NCBI RefSeq assembly: GCF_007994075.1
Contig: NZ_VIWU01000001.1
Location: 186,001-250,000 of the forward strand
Length of the DNA stretch: 64,000 nt
From: Pseudonocardia hierapolitana
GTDB taxonomy: Bacteria; Actinomycetota; Actinomycetes; Mycobacteriales; Pseudonocardiaceae
Reading direction: 5' to 3'
In this document: piece after piece, positions 1-8,803 of the stretch
Layout: each line of letters starts with the position of its first letter
Position numbering within the stretch: the first letter of the stretch is position 1
Made by a program: the position numbers and the translations under genes
The notes under the pieces: generated by a model
The model's database searches: none
What the model was told of the DNA's origin: nothing
The model's input: the letters and a program-made list of their open reading frames with translations, nothing else

Positions 1-1467
1 ATCGCCCGGGCGATCGAGATCCGCTGCGCCTCGCCGCCGGAGAAGCGGACGTCGCGGCCGACCACCGAGTCGTAGCCGCGAGGCAACGCGTCGATGCGCT
101 CGTCGACGGCGGCGGCCCGCGCCGCGCGGCGCACCGTCTCCTCGTCCGCGTCGGGACGGGCGAGGCGGATGTTGTCGCGCACGGAGGCGTCCAGCAGCTG
201 GACGTCCTGCAGGACGAACGTCACCAGCCGGTACAGCTGCTCCGGCGCGATGTCGCGCACGTCGACACCGCCGATCGTCACCGCGCCCGCGGTCGGGTCG
301 AAGAACCGGGGCAGGAGCTTGGCGAGGGTCGTCTTCCCCGATCCCGACGCCCCGACCAGCGCCGTCACGGTGCCCGGTTCGAGCGCCAGGTCGATGTCGC
401 GCAGCACCGGCCGGTCCGCGTCGTAGGCGAACTCCACGCCGGACAGCTCCACCCGAACGCCGTCATGGAGGTCCGGCCGTCGGGGTTCGGCGGGCACCAC
501 CAGTTCCGGCGCCGCGAGCAGCGCCCCCACCCGCTTCGCCGCCGCGCTCGACTTCTCCACGTCGTGGCTGTAGTAGTGCAGCGCCTGCATGGGCCCGGCC
601 AGGCCGAGTCCGAGGATCGCGAACGGCAGCAGCTCGATCGCCTCGAGGTGCCCGGCGGAGACCATGGCCGTCCCGCCGACCAGCACCGTCAGCAGGACGG
701 TGACCGGGCTGAAAGCCAGCTCGGCTATCGCGCTCGTCCGGTAGGCCTTCGCGATCCAGGCGAGGAAGAAGTCCGCGAAGTCGTCGGCGGCCTGCGCGTA
801 CTGCCGGTGAGCACGCCCTGCCTGCCCGAACATCTTCACCACGGCGATGCCCTCGACGAACTCGACGACCCGGCTGCTGATGCGCTGCTGCGCGCCGTCG
901 AACGCGGCAGTCTGTCCTTCCATCGTCATCGCGGCCCGGACGAACGACGCCACCCCGATCACGATCGGGATCAGCAGGATCAGCGCCATCCGCCAGTCCA
1001 CCCAGAACAGGTAGACCAGCGTCACCAGCGGAGTGAGCGCGCTCGCGGTGAGGTTGAGCAGCGCGTGCGCCACGAGGTGGTGCATCGTGTCCACGTCGTG
1101 CTGGACGGCCTTCCCGATCCCGCCGGCGCCCCGGTCGGTGAACCAGCCCAGCGGAACCCGGCCGAGCCGGTCGACGAGGCGCCGCCGGACCGACAGCTGG
1201 AAGTCCAGGTCGGCGTGGTGGGCGAGCGCTCCCGCCAGGCTGCTCAGCAGCACCCAGACGACCAGCGCACCTGCCGCGAGCGCGGCGACCGCCCATGCCC
1301 GGCCTTCGTCGACCGGGCCGGTGACCAGCAGCACCCTGGCCAGCTCGGCGACCGCGGCGAACGGCACCACGGCGACCACGGCCGCAACGGCCTGCAGGCC
1401 GACCGCCGTGCCCAGCCGCGACCGGACCGGCCGCAGCAGTTCCGACAGACCTACCGCCTCGTGCATC
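1..1467 (-). CDS. ABC exporter, fused membrane and ATPase domains (3' end outside window; apparent frameshift near start)
   Basis: Reads as a half-size ABC exporter: about 300 residues of six-helix membrane domain, then a nucleotide-binding domain with Walker A GASGSGKTT, a Q-loop (VLQDVQLLD) and the signature FSGGEAQR close to the left edge; Walker B lies outside. The domain order fits MdlB/IrtB-type exporters, but the substrate cannot be told. The natural start is ATG at 1467 (MHEAVGLSE), yet three T's at 1440-1442 put the rest of the protein one base out of frame. Deleting one T joins this N-terminus to the LLRPVRSRLG segment. Without that correction the first in-frame start is GTG at 1379, inside the first helix. 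So it is either a sequencing error, a pseudogene, or a shortened protein. A 63-bp gap separates it from the downstream end of the MFS gene on the same strand. Confidence 0.75.
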
Positions 1468-1530
1468 GCGCCCCCACGGCGTTCAGAGTTTCGCTACCTG
1501 AAGTATCGATACCAAGAGTAGCGCAAATGG

Positions 1531-2769
1531 CTACCGCTCGGCCGCGACCAGACCGCTCGGGCGCTCCGGTGCCAGGCGTATCCCGGGATGGACGAACGTG
1601 AAGACGGCGAGCCCCGCCAGCAGCACCACGCCGAGGAGGTAGGGCACGGTGGGGGCGATCTCGTACAGGCCGGTGCCCAGCAGCGGGCCGAGCATGAACG
1701 TGAGCGCGTTGCTGGTGCCGACCAGACCCGCCACGGCGCCCTGCTCCTCGCGGGTGGCCAGCAACGTCGGCGCGGCCGTGATCCCGGGCAGGCCGAACCC
1801 GAGGCCTGCGCCGAGCACGGCCATCGCGGCGCCGAGGAGCAGCCCGTCCGCGGCGACGGTCATGAGGACCATGCCGGCCGTCATGACGACCACGCCCACC
1901 CTGATGAGGCGCAGTGGCGCCCACTTCAGCCGCGGCACAGCCACCGCCTGGACGAGGATGACCGCACTCGCGCCGGCCAGCATCACCAGGCCCGTCGCCT
2001 GCCCGGTCCCCTGCGTGGTGAGTTGCAGCCGGTCCTGCACGAGGAAACCGATCGTCATCAGGACGATCCCGAACGCGAGGTACATACCGAAGCCCGTGGT
2101 CAGGAACGGCCACATGCGGGGGTCGAGCGGGCTCACCCGCACCGCGGGCGGGCGGGATCGCCGGGTCTGCGGCCCGGGAAGGCCGAGCCACACCAGGACG
2201 GCGATCACGGCGATGACGACCGGCACTGCGTAGATCGGGGTCAGCAGGCCGATGGCGCTCAGCGCCCCGCCCACCGCGGGCCCGACCGCGAGGCCCAGGC
2301 CCTGCGCCGCACCGATCAGGGACATCCCCCGCACCCGCTCGGCCGTACCCGACGTCGCATCGGCGACGTAGGACTGCGCGGTGACCGGCGTCGCCGCCCA
2401 GGCGATGCCGAACACCACACCCCGGCTGACCAGGATCAACGTGAACAGCAGGGAACCGGCGAGCGCGCCGGCCAGCCCGGCGTGGGCCACGACCGCGAAC
2501 GCCAGCAGCCCGATCGTCGCGCCCGTCAGCGAGATCAGCAGGACCGGCCGGTGGCCCCAGGTCGTGCTGCGGCGGCTCCAGAAGGAGCTGGCCAGCACGA
2601 CGCCGGACGCGCCCACCGTCCACACGATCCCCAGCGCCAGCTCGCTGAACCCGAGCTCGCGAACCAACGGCGGGAGGATCGGGTTCACCATCTGCTGCCC
2701 GGTCATCAGGCCGAACACGGCCAGGCAGACCAGCAGGATCGGCCTGTTCCGCCCCATGGCCGCGTTCAT
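1531..2769 (-). CDS. MFS drug-efflux-type transporter
   Basis: A 412-residue protein of about twelve hydrophobic segments with the MFS N-terminal layout (MTGQQMVNPILPPLVRELGF) and the loop 2-3 region following the WSRRSTTWGHRP segment. It should sit in the plasma membrane and export a small molecule by proton antiport; the substrate is unknown. Its ATG overlaps the TGA of the upstream esterase gene (ATGA, 2766-2769), so the two are translationally coupled. A PucR-like regulator is divergent upstream of the pair. The coupling suggests that the esterase product or substrate is what the pump handles, but that is inference. Confidence 0.85.
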   Translation of the reverse strand: MNAAMGRNRPILLVCLAVFGLMTGQQMVNPILPPLVRELGFSELALGIVWTVGASGVVLASSFWSRRSTTWGHRPVLLISLTGATIGLLAFAVVAHAGLAGALAGSLLFTLILVSRGVVFGIAWAATPVTAQSYVADATSGTAERVRGMSLIGAAQGLGLAVGPAVGGALSAIGLLTPIYAVPVVIAVIAVLVWLGLPGPQTRRSRPPAVRVSPLDPRMWPFLTTGFGMYLAFGIVLMTIGFLVQDRLQLTTQGTGQATGLVMLAGASAVILVQAVAVPRLKWAPLRLIRVGVVVMTAGMVLMTVAADGLLLGAAMAVLGAGLGFGLPGITAAPTLLATREEQGAVAGLVGTSNALTFMLGPLLGTGLYEIAPTVPYLLGVVLLAGLAVFTFVHPGIRLAPERPSGLVAAER

Positions 2770-3672
2770 TCGGCCAGCGCCCTGCGAACGACCTCGCCGA
2801 GCTCGGTGACCTGGCGCTGCGACACCGCTGCGGACTGGATCGCCTGCGACCCGTGGAACGTGCCGGGCCACTGGTGCAGCTCGACCGACACCCCCGCCTG
2901 CAGCAGCCGCAGCGCGTAGAGGATGTCCTCGTCGCGGTTCGGGCAGAACTCCGCGGTGGCGATGTAGGCGGGCGGGAGGCCGGACAGGTCCTGCGCCCGC
3001 GCAGGGGCGGCGTACGGCGAGGCGGGCGTCCCTCCCAGGTGGTAGCGCCACGCCGCGGCGAGCCGGTCGCGGTTCCACCACGGGGTGTCGGTGAAGCTGC
3101 GTGCCGACCACGTCTCCATCCGGTCGTCGAGGCCGGGCTGGTTGAGCAGCTGGAAGCGGATCGGTGGCCCCTGCTCGTCCCGCGCCCGCAGCGCCACCCC
3201 GGCCGCGAGACCACCCACCGGCGCTGTGCCCGCCGACCGCGATCCGGCCCGGGTCGATCCCGAGCTCGGCCGCGTGCTCGGCCGTCCAGGTCAACACGGC
3301 GTAGGCGTCGTCGTGGGGGGCCGGGAACGGGTCCTCGGGGGCCAGGCGGTAGCCGACCGAGATCACGACCGCGCCGGAGCGGCGGGCGAGCAGGGCGGCC
3401 CACGGGTGCTCGCTGTCCAGGTCGCCCACGACCCATCCGCCTCCGTGCAGCCACACGACGGCGCCCTGCGCCTGCTGCGGGCGGTAGATCCGCACCGGCA
3501 CGTCCGGATCGGCGGGCACCGCGCGGTCCTCGATCTCCAGGTCCGCGGTGTCCGGCGCCGGCGTCGCGGCGGCCAGCTCGGCGAACGTCGTGCGCGCTGC
3601 CACCGGGTCGGCCGGGTCGAGCTGCGGGAGCAGCGGGACGAACGCTTCCAACTCGGGGTCCATGCGGGCCAT
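2766..3672 (-). pseudogene. alpha/beta hydrolase (acetyl-esterase/HSL type), frameshifted
   Basis: The N-terminal half carries the oxyanion motif HGGGW and the nucleophile elbow GHSAGG, typical of hormone-sensitive-lipase-like esterases. Immediately after the elbow the frame breaks at about 3211-3218, where one extra base is present. The C-terminal half continues in the next frame with the family's usual end, including an acidic residue in PNRDED and the catalytic His in GTFHGS. Joined, the protein would be about 300 residues, the normal length. Start choices are ATG at 3672 or 3663. As written the gene cannot make a full esterase; a sequencing error is possible, notably because the neighbouring ABC gene shows a similar 1-base shift. 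Confidence 0.7.
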
Positions 3673-3746
3673 CCTCACGGTCCCGGCCGCGGCGATCACC
3701 CGCCATCCGCCGCGCGTTCGGCCCGGATCACGCACCGATCGGCGCC

Positions 3747-3752
3747 TATCCT
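3747..3752 (+). promoter_or_regulatory. -10 element for a leaderless mRNA
   Basis: TATCCT lies seven bases before the GTG at 3760, the spacing seen for leaderless actinobacterial transcripts (TANNNT about 7 nt before the start codon). No ribosome binding site precedes this GTG, which supports both the promoter and the start choice. Confidence 0.45.
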
Positions 3753-3759
3753 CGGGCCG

Positions 3760-4818
3760 GTGGAGGCACTCGTCGCGCGGCTGTCCAACCTGGATTCGCA
3801 CGCCGAGGGTGCCCTGCGCATCGTCATGGTCTACGACACGCTGATGCGCAGGCGGGTCGACCTCCCGGCGCTCGCCCGGGCCTCGGCGGGTCTGGCCGAG
3901 TGCGTGACCGGGATCCGGCTCGACGGCACGGGGCGCACGATCCGGTGCGCGCCGGACGGCAGGCAGGCGAGCGTCCCGCCGCAACCCGCGTCCACCGCCG
4001 CGCCGATCACGCTCGACGAGGAGGAGATCGGCACGGTGTGGCTGGAACGCCCCGGCCCGCCCGGCCCGCTCGACGAGGTGCTGCTGGACCGGCTCGCCAT
4101 CGCCGCCGCCGCTGTCGTCGAGCGGTACGGCCCGGCCCGCACCACGATGGCCGACCCCGCCCTCGTCGAGCTGGTGATCAGCTCCGACAGCGACGAGGCG
4201 GCCAGGAGCCGGGCGCTACGACTCCTGGGGTTCGCCGCGGACCTGCCGGTCCAGGTCGTCGCCGTGTGGTCACGGCTCCCGCTCGACCAGGTCGGCGCGC
4301 TGGTCTGCCCGGCGCGACCGGTGAAGGCGGCGCCCCTGGCCGACGTGGGCGTCCTCCTGGCCACCACCGTCGACCGGACCCGGTTCCCGGCCGGCGTCCG
4401 CGCGGGGATCGGCAGCGCCGACAGCCCCGACCGCTCCTGGCGCGAGGCCCGCACCGCACTGCGCTTCACGAGCGCCCGCCAACCCGTGGTCCACCACGGT
4501 GACTTGGGGGCGCTGGCGCTGCTCGCTCAGGTGCCCGAGGAGGAGGCGTGGGACAACCCCGACGTGGCCGCGATCGCCCGACTGGCGGGCAACCCGGACG
4601 ACCTGGAGACCCTGGACGCCTACTGCGCCACCGGCTCGCACCGCCGGGCCGCCGAGCTGCTGCACCTGCACCACAGCAGCGTCACCCGCCGCCTCGAACA
4701 GCTCGGGAAGACCCTAGGCATCGACCTCACCGACCCCACCGGGCTGACCCGGGCCAGGCTCGCCCTCACCACCTGGCGGCTCCTCACCTCCGCGCGAGGA
4801 GGTGGAACACCCGGCTGA
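3760..4818 (+). CDS. PucR/CdaR-like helix-turn-helix regulator
   Basis: A 352-residue protein whose last 60 residues form the PucR C-terminal helix-turn-helix (LDAYCATGSHRRAAELLHLH, then SSVTRRLEQLGKTLGI). The N-terminal region is a GAF-like sensor with no recognised ligand motif. The GTG at 3760 was chosen because the family fold starts there and a -10 box sits seven bases upstream. It is divergent from the esterase/MFS pair with 87 bp between starts, so it probably controls them and itself. Confidence 0.75.
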   Translation: MEALVARLSNLDSHAEGALRIVMVYDTLMRRRVDLPALARASAGLAECVTGIRLDGTGRTIRCAPDGRQASVPPQPASTAAPITLDEEEIGTVWLERPGPPGPLDEVLLDRLAIAAAAVVERYGPARTTMADPALVELVISSDSDEAARSRALRLLGFAADLPVQVVAVWSRLPLDQVGALVCPARPVKAAPLADVGVLLATTVDRTRFPAGVRAGIGSADSPDRSWREARTALRFTSARQPVVHHGDLGALALLAQVPEEEAWDNPDVAAIARLAGNPDDLETLDAYCATGSHRRAAELLHLHHSSVTRRLEQLGKTLGIDLTDPTGLTRARLALTTWRLLTSARGGGTPG

Positions 4819-5107
4819 GCTGCCCGTAGGGATCGCGGCGGCTCGCCTCGAGCTCCACGCCGACATCCTGCGGGAATCGGCCCCCGCGCGCGCTCTCCGT
4901 GAGGTCGCGCTGACCGACGCGCAGATCGAGCGCTGCTGACCGCCACCGAGCTCGCCGAGGCGGCGTGGTGGGACGACCCCACACGGCAACGCAGGCCGGC
5001 CGCTCAACCGCGCGCGCCGCACGCTGCTCGACGTCCGTCCCGCACAGGTCGACGGCACGAGCAGACGAACCCCAGGCGACCGTGCACGCGGAACCGCTGC
5101 GAGAACG
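4819..5107. other. gap downstream of the regulator, no firm gene
   Basis: No complete gene is supported. A 45-codon open stretch (GTG 4802 to TGA 4939) overlaps the end of the regulator, and similar-looking coding sequence continues in another frame just past its stop. It may be the relic of a small gene. The stretch ends at the tRNA-Val fragment that marks the left edge of the island. Confidence 0.3.
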
Positions 5108-5152
5108 TGGTGGGCGCGGCAGGGATCCGACCTGCGACCGCTCGGGTGTAAA
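5108..5152 (-). repeat. 3' fragment of tRNA-Val, probable att site (left end of island)
   Basis: These 45 bases match positions 8804-8848 of the intact tRNA-Val gene at 43 of 45 positions and in the same orientation. The match runs from the encoded CCA end through the acceptor and T arms to the anticodon loop and then stops abruptly. Integrative elements of actinomycetes (pSAM2, SLP1) use tRNA 3' ends as attachment sites and leave exactly this kind of fragment at the far end of the insert. Confidence 0.75.
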
Positions 5153-5192
5153 GGGCGCCGACAACGCCTCACGGAGCCTCTACCCGGACGGC

Positions 5193-5238
5193 GGTCAATT
5201 TCCTTCAATACACCCTCGGCCGGCCGTGCCTATCGTCG
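5193..5238 (+). promoter_or_regulatory. promoter/operator motif, copy A
   Basis: GGTCAATTTCCTTCAA (5193-5208) and GCCTATCGTCG (5228-5238) recur identically at 8373-8417, with 19 and 18 bases between the two blocks. TATCGT fits an actinobacterial -10 (TANNNT). The first block overlaps the expected -35 and is a good candidate for an activator site, perhaps of the AraC protein encoded in the same island. It precedes the gene at 5298. Confidence 0.55.
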
Positions 5239-5297
5239 TTGCGCCGTTTCTGCAGGTCCAAGGTGGCGTTTCGAGACCGGGAGGAGTGGGCGAGGCG

Positions 5298-5732
5298 ATG
5301 ACCGGTCACACCGAGCGACTCTGTGACGGGATCGCCGGGCGGCGGCCGATCCCGTGGGCGGCTGCGAGCCTGGGCCGGGAGTTCGTGGACACCGACCATG
5401 CGCCGGGCCCGATCCCCGTTGCGCTCGACGATGGCATCATCCCCAGGCTCACCGCCCGCGACCGATGCACGCGGGCGGTGTGGCCGGTCCGGTCCACGCA
5501 TCGAACGTCCGCGGGCGCGGTCGGATATGCCCGCTGCCCGTGCGGGGCGTGGCTGGTGCTGCTGGACGGCCGGCCGCTGGCCACCGCCCACCCCCGGCCC
5601 CGCGCGGCCACGCCGCCGGTGCCCGGCGACCGCCCGCACGGCCGTCGCCGGTTGTGGTTGCGGTTGTGGGATCAGGGTCAAGCGTTGCGCGGAACGTGGC
5701 GCCGGCGACAGAAACAGGCCGATCCGCGATGA
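5298..5732 (+). CDS. hypothetical protein with a CPCG motif
   Basis: A 144-residue protein of unknown family. Residues about 75-90 read YARCPCGAWLVLLDGR, a Cys pair of the sort found in small zinc ribbons; the C-terminal third is rich in Arg and Trp. GGGAGGA lies 12-18 bases before the ATG, and promoter motif A lies 60 bp further upstream. It is the first gene of the likely island transcript that leads to the methyltransferase. It could also be a remnant; the Arg-rich tail looks like low-constraint sequence. Confidence 0.4.
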   Translation: MTGHTERLCDGIAGRRPIPWAAASLGREFVDTDHAPGPIPVALDDGIIPRLTARDRCTRAVWPVRSTHRTSAGAVGYARCPCGAWLVLLDGRPLATAHPRPRAATPPVPGDRPHGRRRLWLRLWDQGQALRGTWRRRQKQADPR

Positions 5733-5744
5733 GGGGCAGGCGAC

Positions 5745-5909
5745 GTGCCTGACGCACCGGAGCTGAACTTCGATCCGTTCGATCGGATGCTGCTGACCGC
5801 CGACGGCATTGTCACCTCGTTGCCGGGAAGCGGCGTCCGCGGCAGCTCCGGCCACATCGTCGCCCAGAAGCTCCTGTGCGCCCACGCACCTGGCGACCTC
5901 CAACGCTGA
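5745..5909 (+). pseudogene. fragment resembling the N-terminus of a chorismate lyase-like (DUF98) protein
   Basis: A 54-codon frame from GTG 5745. Its segment FDRMLLTADGIVTSLPGS resembles the start of chorismate pyruvate-lyase-like proteins, in which a phrase of the form LLTTDGTVT is typical. The family is usually about 170-200 residues; here the frame ends soon after, with unrelated sequence. Most likely a truncated relic lying between the hypothetical gene and the methyltransferase. The family assignment is tentative. Confidence 0.35.
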
Positions 5910-5975
5910 ACCCGATGCGCGCCGTGGTGCGCGTGCCATCACTCGAAGCCTCGCCAGACCGAACGGAGGACCATC

Positions 5976-7010
5976 ATGACCACGCCAAACCGCACGCCCG
6001 ACCAGGCGGCACCATCGCCGTCCGCCGTGATGACCCAGATGATGGCCGGCTTCCAGGTGTCCCAGGCGCTGTACGTGATCGCGAAACTCGACATCGCCAC
6101 GCAGCTCGACGACGGACCGCTGAACATCCACGAACTGGCCGAACGCACCGGCGCGCACCAGCCGGCCCTCCGCCGTCTGATCCGTACGTTGACGCCACTC
6201 GGCATCTTCACCACCAGCGATGGCAAGGTCAGCACGACACCGCTGGGCGCCGTGCTGTCACGCAACCATCCAGAGTCGATGCATGCCTTCATCCGCTTCT
6301 GGATGGAGACCCACTACCTTCCGTTCAGCACCTTGCTGCACACCGTACGGACCGGCGAAGTCGGAACGACCCAGTATCTGGGCAAGCCGTTCTTCGAATG
6401 GATCGCCGACGATCCCGACCGAGCCGAACTGATGAGCCGAGCCATGGCCGACGTCACCGCGGGATTGCGGACCGGCATGTTCGACGACTACGAACTGCCC
6501 GACGGTGACGTGGTCGCGGACATCGGTGGCGGCGACGGCAGCATCCTGCTCACCCTGCTCGAGCACCGGCCCGAACGCCGCGGCATCGTCTTCGACCTCC
6601 CCGCGATCATCCCGACCGCAGACGCTTCCATCGCGCGCGAAGGGCTCGCCGATCGGATCGAGACCGAGGGCGGGGACTTCTTGGAGAAGGTCCCCACCGC
6701 CGACATCTACCTCCTGGGCTTCATCCTGCACGACTGGGACGACGACACCTGCAGCCGCATCCTGCAATCGATCCGTGCCGCCGCCGATCCCGGTGCCCGG
6801 CTGCTGATCATCGAGGGCGTCGTTCCCCCTGGCGATGAACCGCACCTGATCAAGATGATCGACCTGACCATGCTCGGCCTCCTGCCCGGCCGGGAACGCG
6901 AAGCCGATGAGTATCGAGACCTGCTGGCAACGAACGGCTTCACCCTCGACCGCATCGTCGGCACCGTGAGCCCGCTGTCGATCATCGAGGCCACCGTCAA
7001 TGCCCCGTGA
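5976..7010 (+). CDS. SAM-dependent O-methyltransferase (COMT-like, Methyltransf_2)
   Basis: A 344-residue protein with the full layout of the plant-COMT-like class: an N-terminal winged-helix dimerisation domain (residues about 20-110), then a Rossmann methyltransferase domain. The SAM-binding glycine loop is VVADIGGGDGS (about residue 180-190) and the catalytic-site signature is LHDWDDD (about 250). It should methylate a hydroxyl on a small aromatic or polyketide-like substrate. GGAGG sits seven bases before the ATG. It is the only fully intact enzyme gene in the tRNA-Val island and is probably transcribed from motif A. Confidence 0.85.
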   Translation: MTTPNRTPDQAAPSPSAVMTQMMAGFQVSQALYVIAKLDIATQLDDGPLNIHELAERTGAHQPALRRLIRTLTPLGIFTTSDGKVSTTPLGAVLSRNHPESMHAFIRFWMETHYLPFSTLLHTVRTGEVGTTQYLGKPFFEWIADDPDRAELMSRAMADVTAGLRTGMFDDYELPDGDVVADIGGGDGSILLTLLEHRPERRGIVFDLPAIIPTADASIAREGLADRIETEGGDFLEKVPTADIYLLGFILHDWDDDTCSRILQSIRAAADPGARLLIIEGVVPPGDEPHLIKMIDLTMLGLLPGREREADEYRDLLATNGFTLDRIVGTVSPLSIIEATVNAP

Positions 7011-7202
7011 GGCCGGCGGGACGGGCTCGGCCGTCCCGGTACCACCGCCGGCCGTGACCGGCATCTCGTAGGCGCCGACGTCGGCACCGGAACACTGCGG
7101 GCGGTCGACGCCGGCGATACCCCATGGCGGGCGCGTCCGTCGGCGTGCCGGCGTCGCGCGCCCTCCTCGGCCGGCCGGAAGTCACGGCCGGCGTCGTCGA
7201 CG

Positions 7203-7355
7203 AACAGCGGGTTCGCGACCGTGACCCCGCTCATCGACGACGCGCCGGCGTCGCCGGAGAGGTTGTTCGACAGCGTCCATCCCGGGCGCTCGATGATCAT
7301 CGTTGGCAGCGCCGAGGCCAAGCTGGTGGTCTACCCGATCGCGCACGGACCGGAG
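7203..7355 (+). pseudogene. remnant of an FAD-dependent monooxygenase
   Basis: About 50 codons resemble the middle of flavin-dependent aromatic monooxygenases: HPGRSMIIVGSAEAKLVVYP matches the usual run PFLxGRSMVMxGHxDxKFVxYP. Nothing upstream supplies the FAD-binding GxGxxG start and nothing downstream the GDAAH motif. The rest of 7011-7444 holds no other recognisable gene. I read it as a fragment left by deletion inside the island. Confidence 0.4.
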
Positions 7356-7444
7356 CCATCCTCACCAGCTCCCTACAGGCGTCCGGGGGGCGCCCGAGGG
7401 CAGGTGAACCAACCCGGCCTCACCCGACGAACCTGGTCATTTCC

Positions 7445-8272
7445 TCACGCGGGCCGGGCCACCGCAGACCGGGCCCGGAGGTTGGCCAGGAACGCGGCCG
7501 GGGGGACGCCGGTGAACTGGTGGAAGTCGCGGATCAGGTGGGCCTGGTCGGCATACCCGCACTCCTCGGCGATCTGGTCCCATCGTGCGGGTGGGTGGGT
7601 GGCCAGGCGGCGCCACACCGTATCGAAGCGGACCAGTCGGGCGGCGGTCTTGGGCGGCAGGCCGACCTGTTGTTTGAACCTGCTGATCAGGTGTTTGTGG
7701 CTCCAGCCGACCTCGTTCGCGAGCCGGCCGACCGGCAGCTTGCCCCCGGTGGCGGTCAGCCGCCGCCACGCCCAGACGACCTCTGGTGCGGGTTGGGGGC
7801 CGTCCTGGGCTCGCCGCAGCAGGTAGGCGTCCAGCAGTGCGAACTGTTGCCGCTGGTCCGGTGTGGAGCGGAGCTGGTCGGCCAGGCGCCGGATGCCGGT
7901 GCCGAGCACGTCGGCCAGGTCCATGACCTGGCCGCTGATGGCGCCGTTGGGCAGGCCCAGCCGGTAGGCGCCCAGCGGCGTCAGCCACTGCTGCATGTAG
8001 GCGTGCGCGGGGGCGTCCCGGTGCACGTGGCAGAAGTCGTGGGCGCCGATGAGGAGTTCCGGGGGGCGCCATGCCGAGTCGTCCAGTTTCAGGACGATGC
8101 CTACGACCGCCGTGGCCGGACTGACGATGTCCTGGGGTGGCGCGGCCGGCTCGGTGAAGCCGGCGTAGCCGCGTGCGAGCAGTCCTCGCAGCCGCGGGTG
8201 CGGCGAGCCGCCGACGCGTGGCACCTCGACCCGCTCTGAGACCAGCACGATCCTCGTCCTGGACACCGGCAT
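7445..8272 (-). CDS. AraC-family transcriptional regulator
   Basis: A 275-residue protein. The last 100 residues carry both AraC helix-turn-helix motifs: LPVGRLANEVGWSHKHLISR, and WDQIAEECGYADQAHLIRDF followed by FTGVPPAAF. The N-terminal 160 residues are a sensing domain with His-rich stretches (HDFCHVHRD). ATG 8272 was chosen because AGGGAGG lies just upstream; the frame is open further back without a better site. It is divergent from the broken phosphotransferase, and motif B lies between them. A second copy of that motif precedes the methyltransferase cluster, so this protein is the best candidate regulator of both. Confidence 0.8.
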   Translation of the reverse strand: MPVSRTRIVLVSERVEVPRVGGSPHPRLRGLLARGYAGFTEPAAPPQDIVSPATAVVGIVLKLDDSAWRPPELLIGAHDFCHVHRDAPAHAYMQQWLTPLGAYRLGLPNGAISGQVMDLADVLGTGIRRLADQLRSTPDQRQQFALLDAYLLRRAQDGPQPAPEVVWAWRRLTATGGKLPVGRLANEVGWSHKHLISRFKQQVGLPPKTAARLVRFDTVWRRLATHPPARWDQIAEECGYADQAHLIRDFHQFTGVPPAAFLANLRARSAVARPA

Positions 8273-8372
8273 GTGGCCTCCCTGCGGCTCCTCGACCATC
8301 GTCTGCGATCGGCCAACCTCACCGGAGTGGTCCGCCATTGCAGCGCCGACCGGCACGCTTCGCAACCTCCGA

Positions 8373-8417
8373 GGTCAATTTCCTTCAAGACCTCCCGCGG
8401 ACCGGCGCCTATCGTCG
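8373..8417 (+). promoter_or_regulatory. promoter/operator motif, copy B
   Basis: Second copy of the pair GGTCAATTTCCTTCAA and GCCTATCGTCG, here 18 bases apart. It lies upstream of the decayed phosphotransferase and divergent from the AraC gene. Confidence 0.55.
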
Positions 8418-8459
8418 CGGCCGTCCGGGGAGGTGCTGTGTGACTGGCTCAGGTGATTC

Positions 8460-8800
8460 GGCGACGCCAATCCCCTCCCGCTGACCGCGAACGGCGTCAC
8501 GGCCACGTGGCTGAGCGCAGCGCTCCGCACCCGCTACCCCGGCGTTGTGATCACTCGGGCCGAGCCGGTGCAGCTCATCGACGGAACTGCTACCTGAAGG
8601 TGCTCGCAACGTTCGGCGTGTTCGCCCCCGGACTGGACGAGGCGTGGAGCGACTACCGCCGGGCGACGGTCTACGGCTTCCTCAGCTGGCTGTGCAACAT
8701 GGACCTCTGGCAGCCGGCCGACGTGAACACCGGGACCTACGCACGCTTCGGCCTGGCGATGATCGATCACGATACGTATGCCAGCTATGAGAGCCGGTAG
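8460..8800 (+). pseudogene. phosphotransferase (APH/EcKinase-like) with internal deletion
   Basis: The first 45 codons (GVTATWLSAALRTRYPGV, ending LIDGTAT) look like the N-terminus of an aminoglycoside/ecdysteroid-kinase-like phosphotransferase. From about 8590 a different frame gives the C-terminal end of the same family (VYGFLSWLCNMDLWQPADVN, then RFGLAMIDHD). Roughly 250 residues, including the kinase catalytic loop, are missing between them, and the frames do not match. An in-frame TGA also sits just before the first piece. The gene is dead; its promoter (motif B) remains. Confidence 0.5.
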
Positions 8801-8803
8801 ATC

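Larger units (their letters stand above)
5153..8803. mobile_element. tRNA-Val-bounded genomic island remnant
   Basis: The 3.65-kb segment lies between a direct repeat of the tRNA-Val 3' end (5108-5152) and the intact tRNA-Val. The intact gene has its 3' end facing the insert, as expected when an element integrates at a tRNA 3' end. Cargo: a hypothetical gene, an O-methyltransferase, an AraC regulator and at least three broken genes. No integrase, excisionase or replication gene is visible, so the element is either decayed or moved in trans. Confidence 0.6.

Noticed and set aside
4802..4939. 45-codon ORF overlapping the end of the PucR-like gene
   Set aside because: Coding-like sequence continues past its stop in another frame, so it looks like decayed sequence rather than a gene; no family is recognised.
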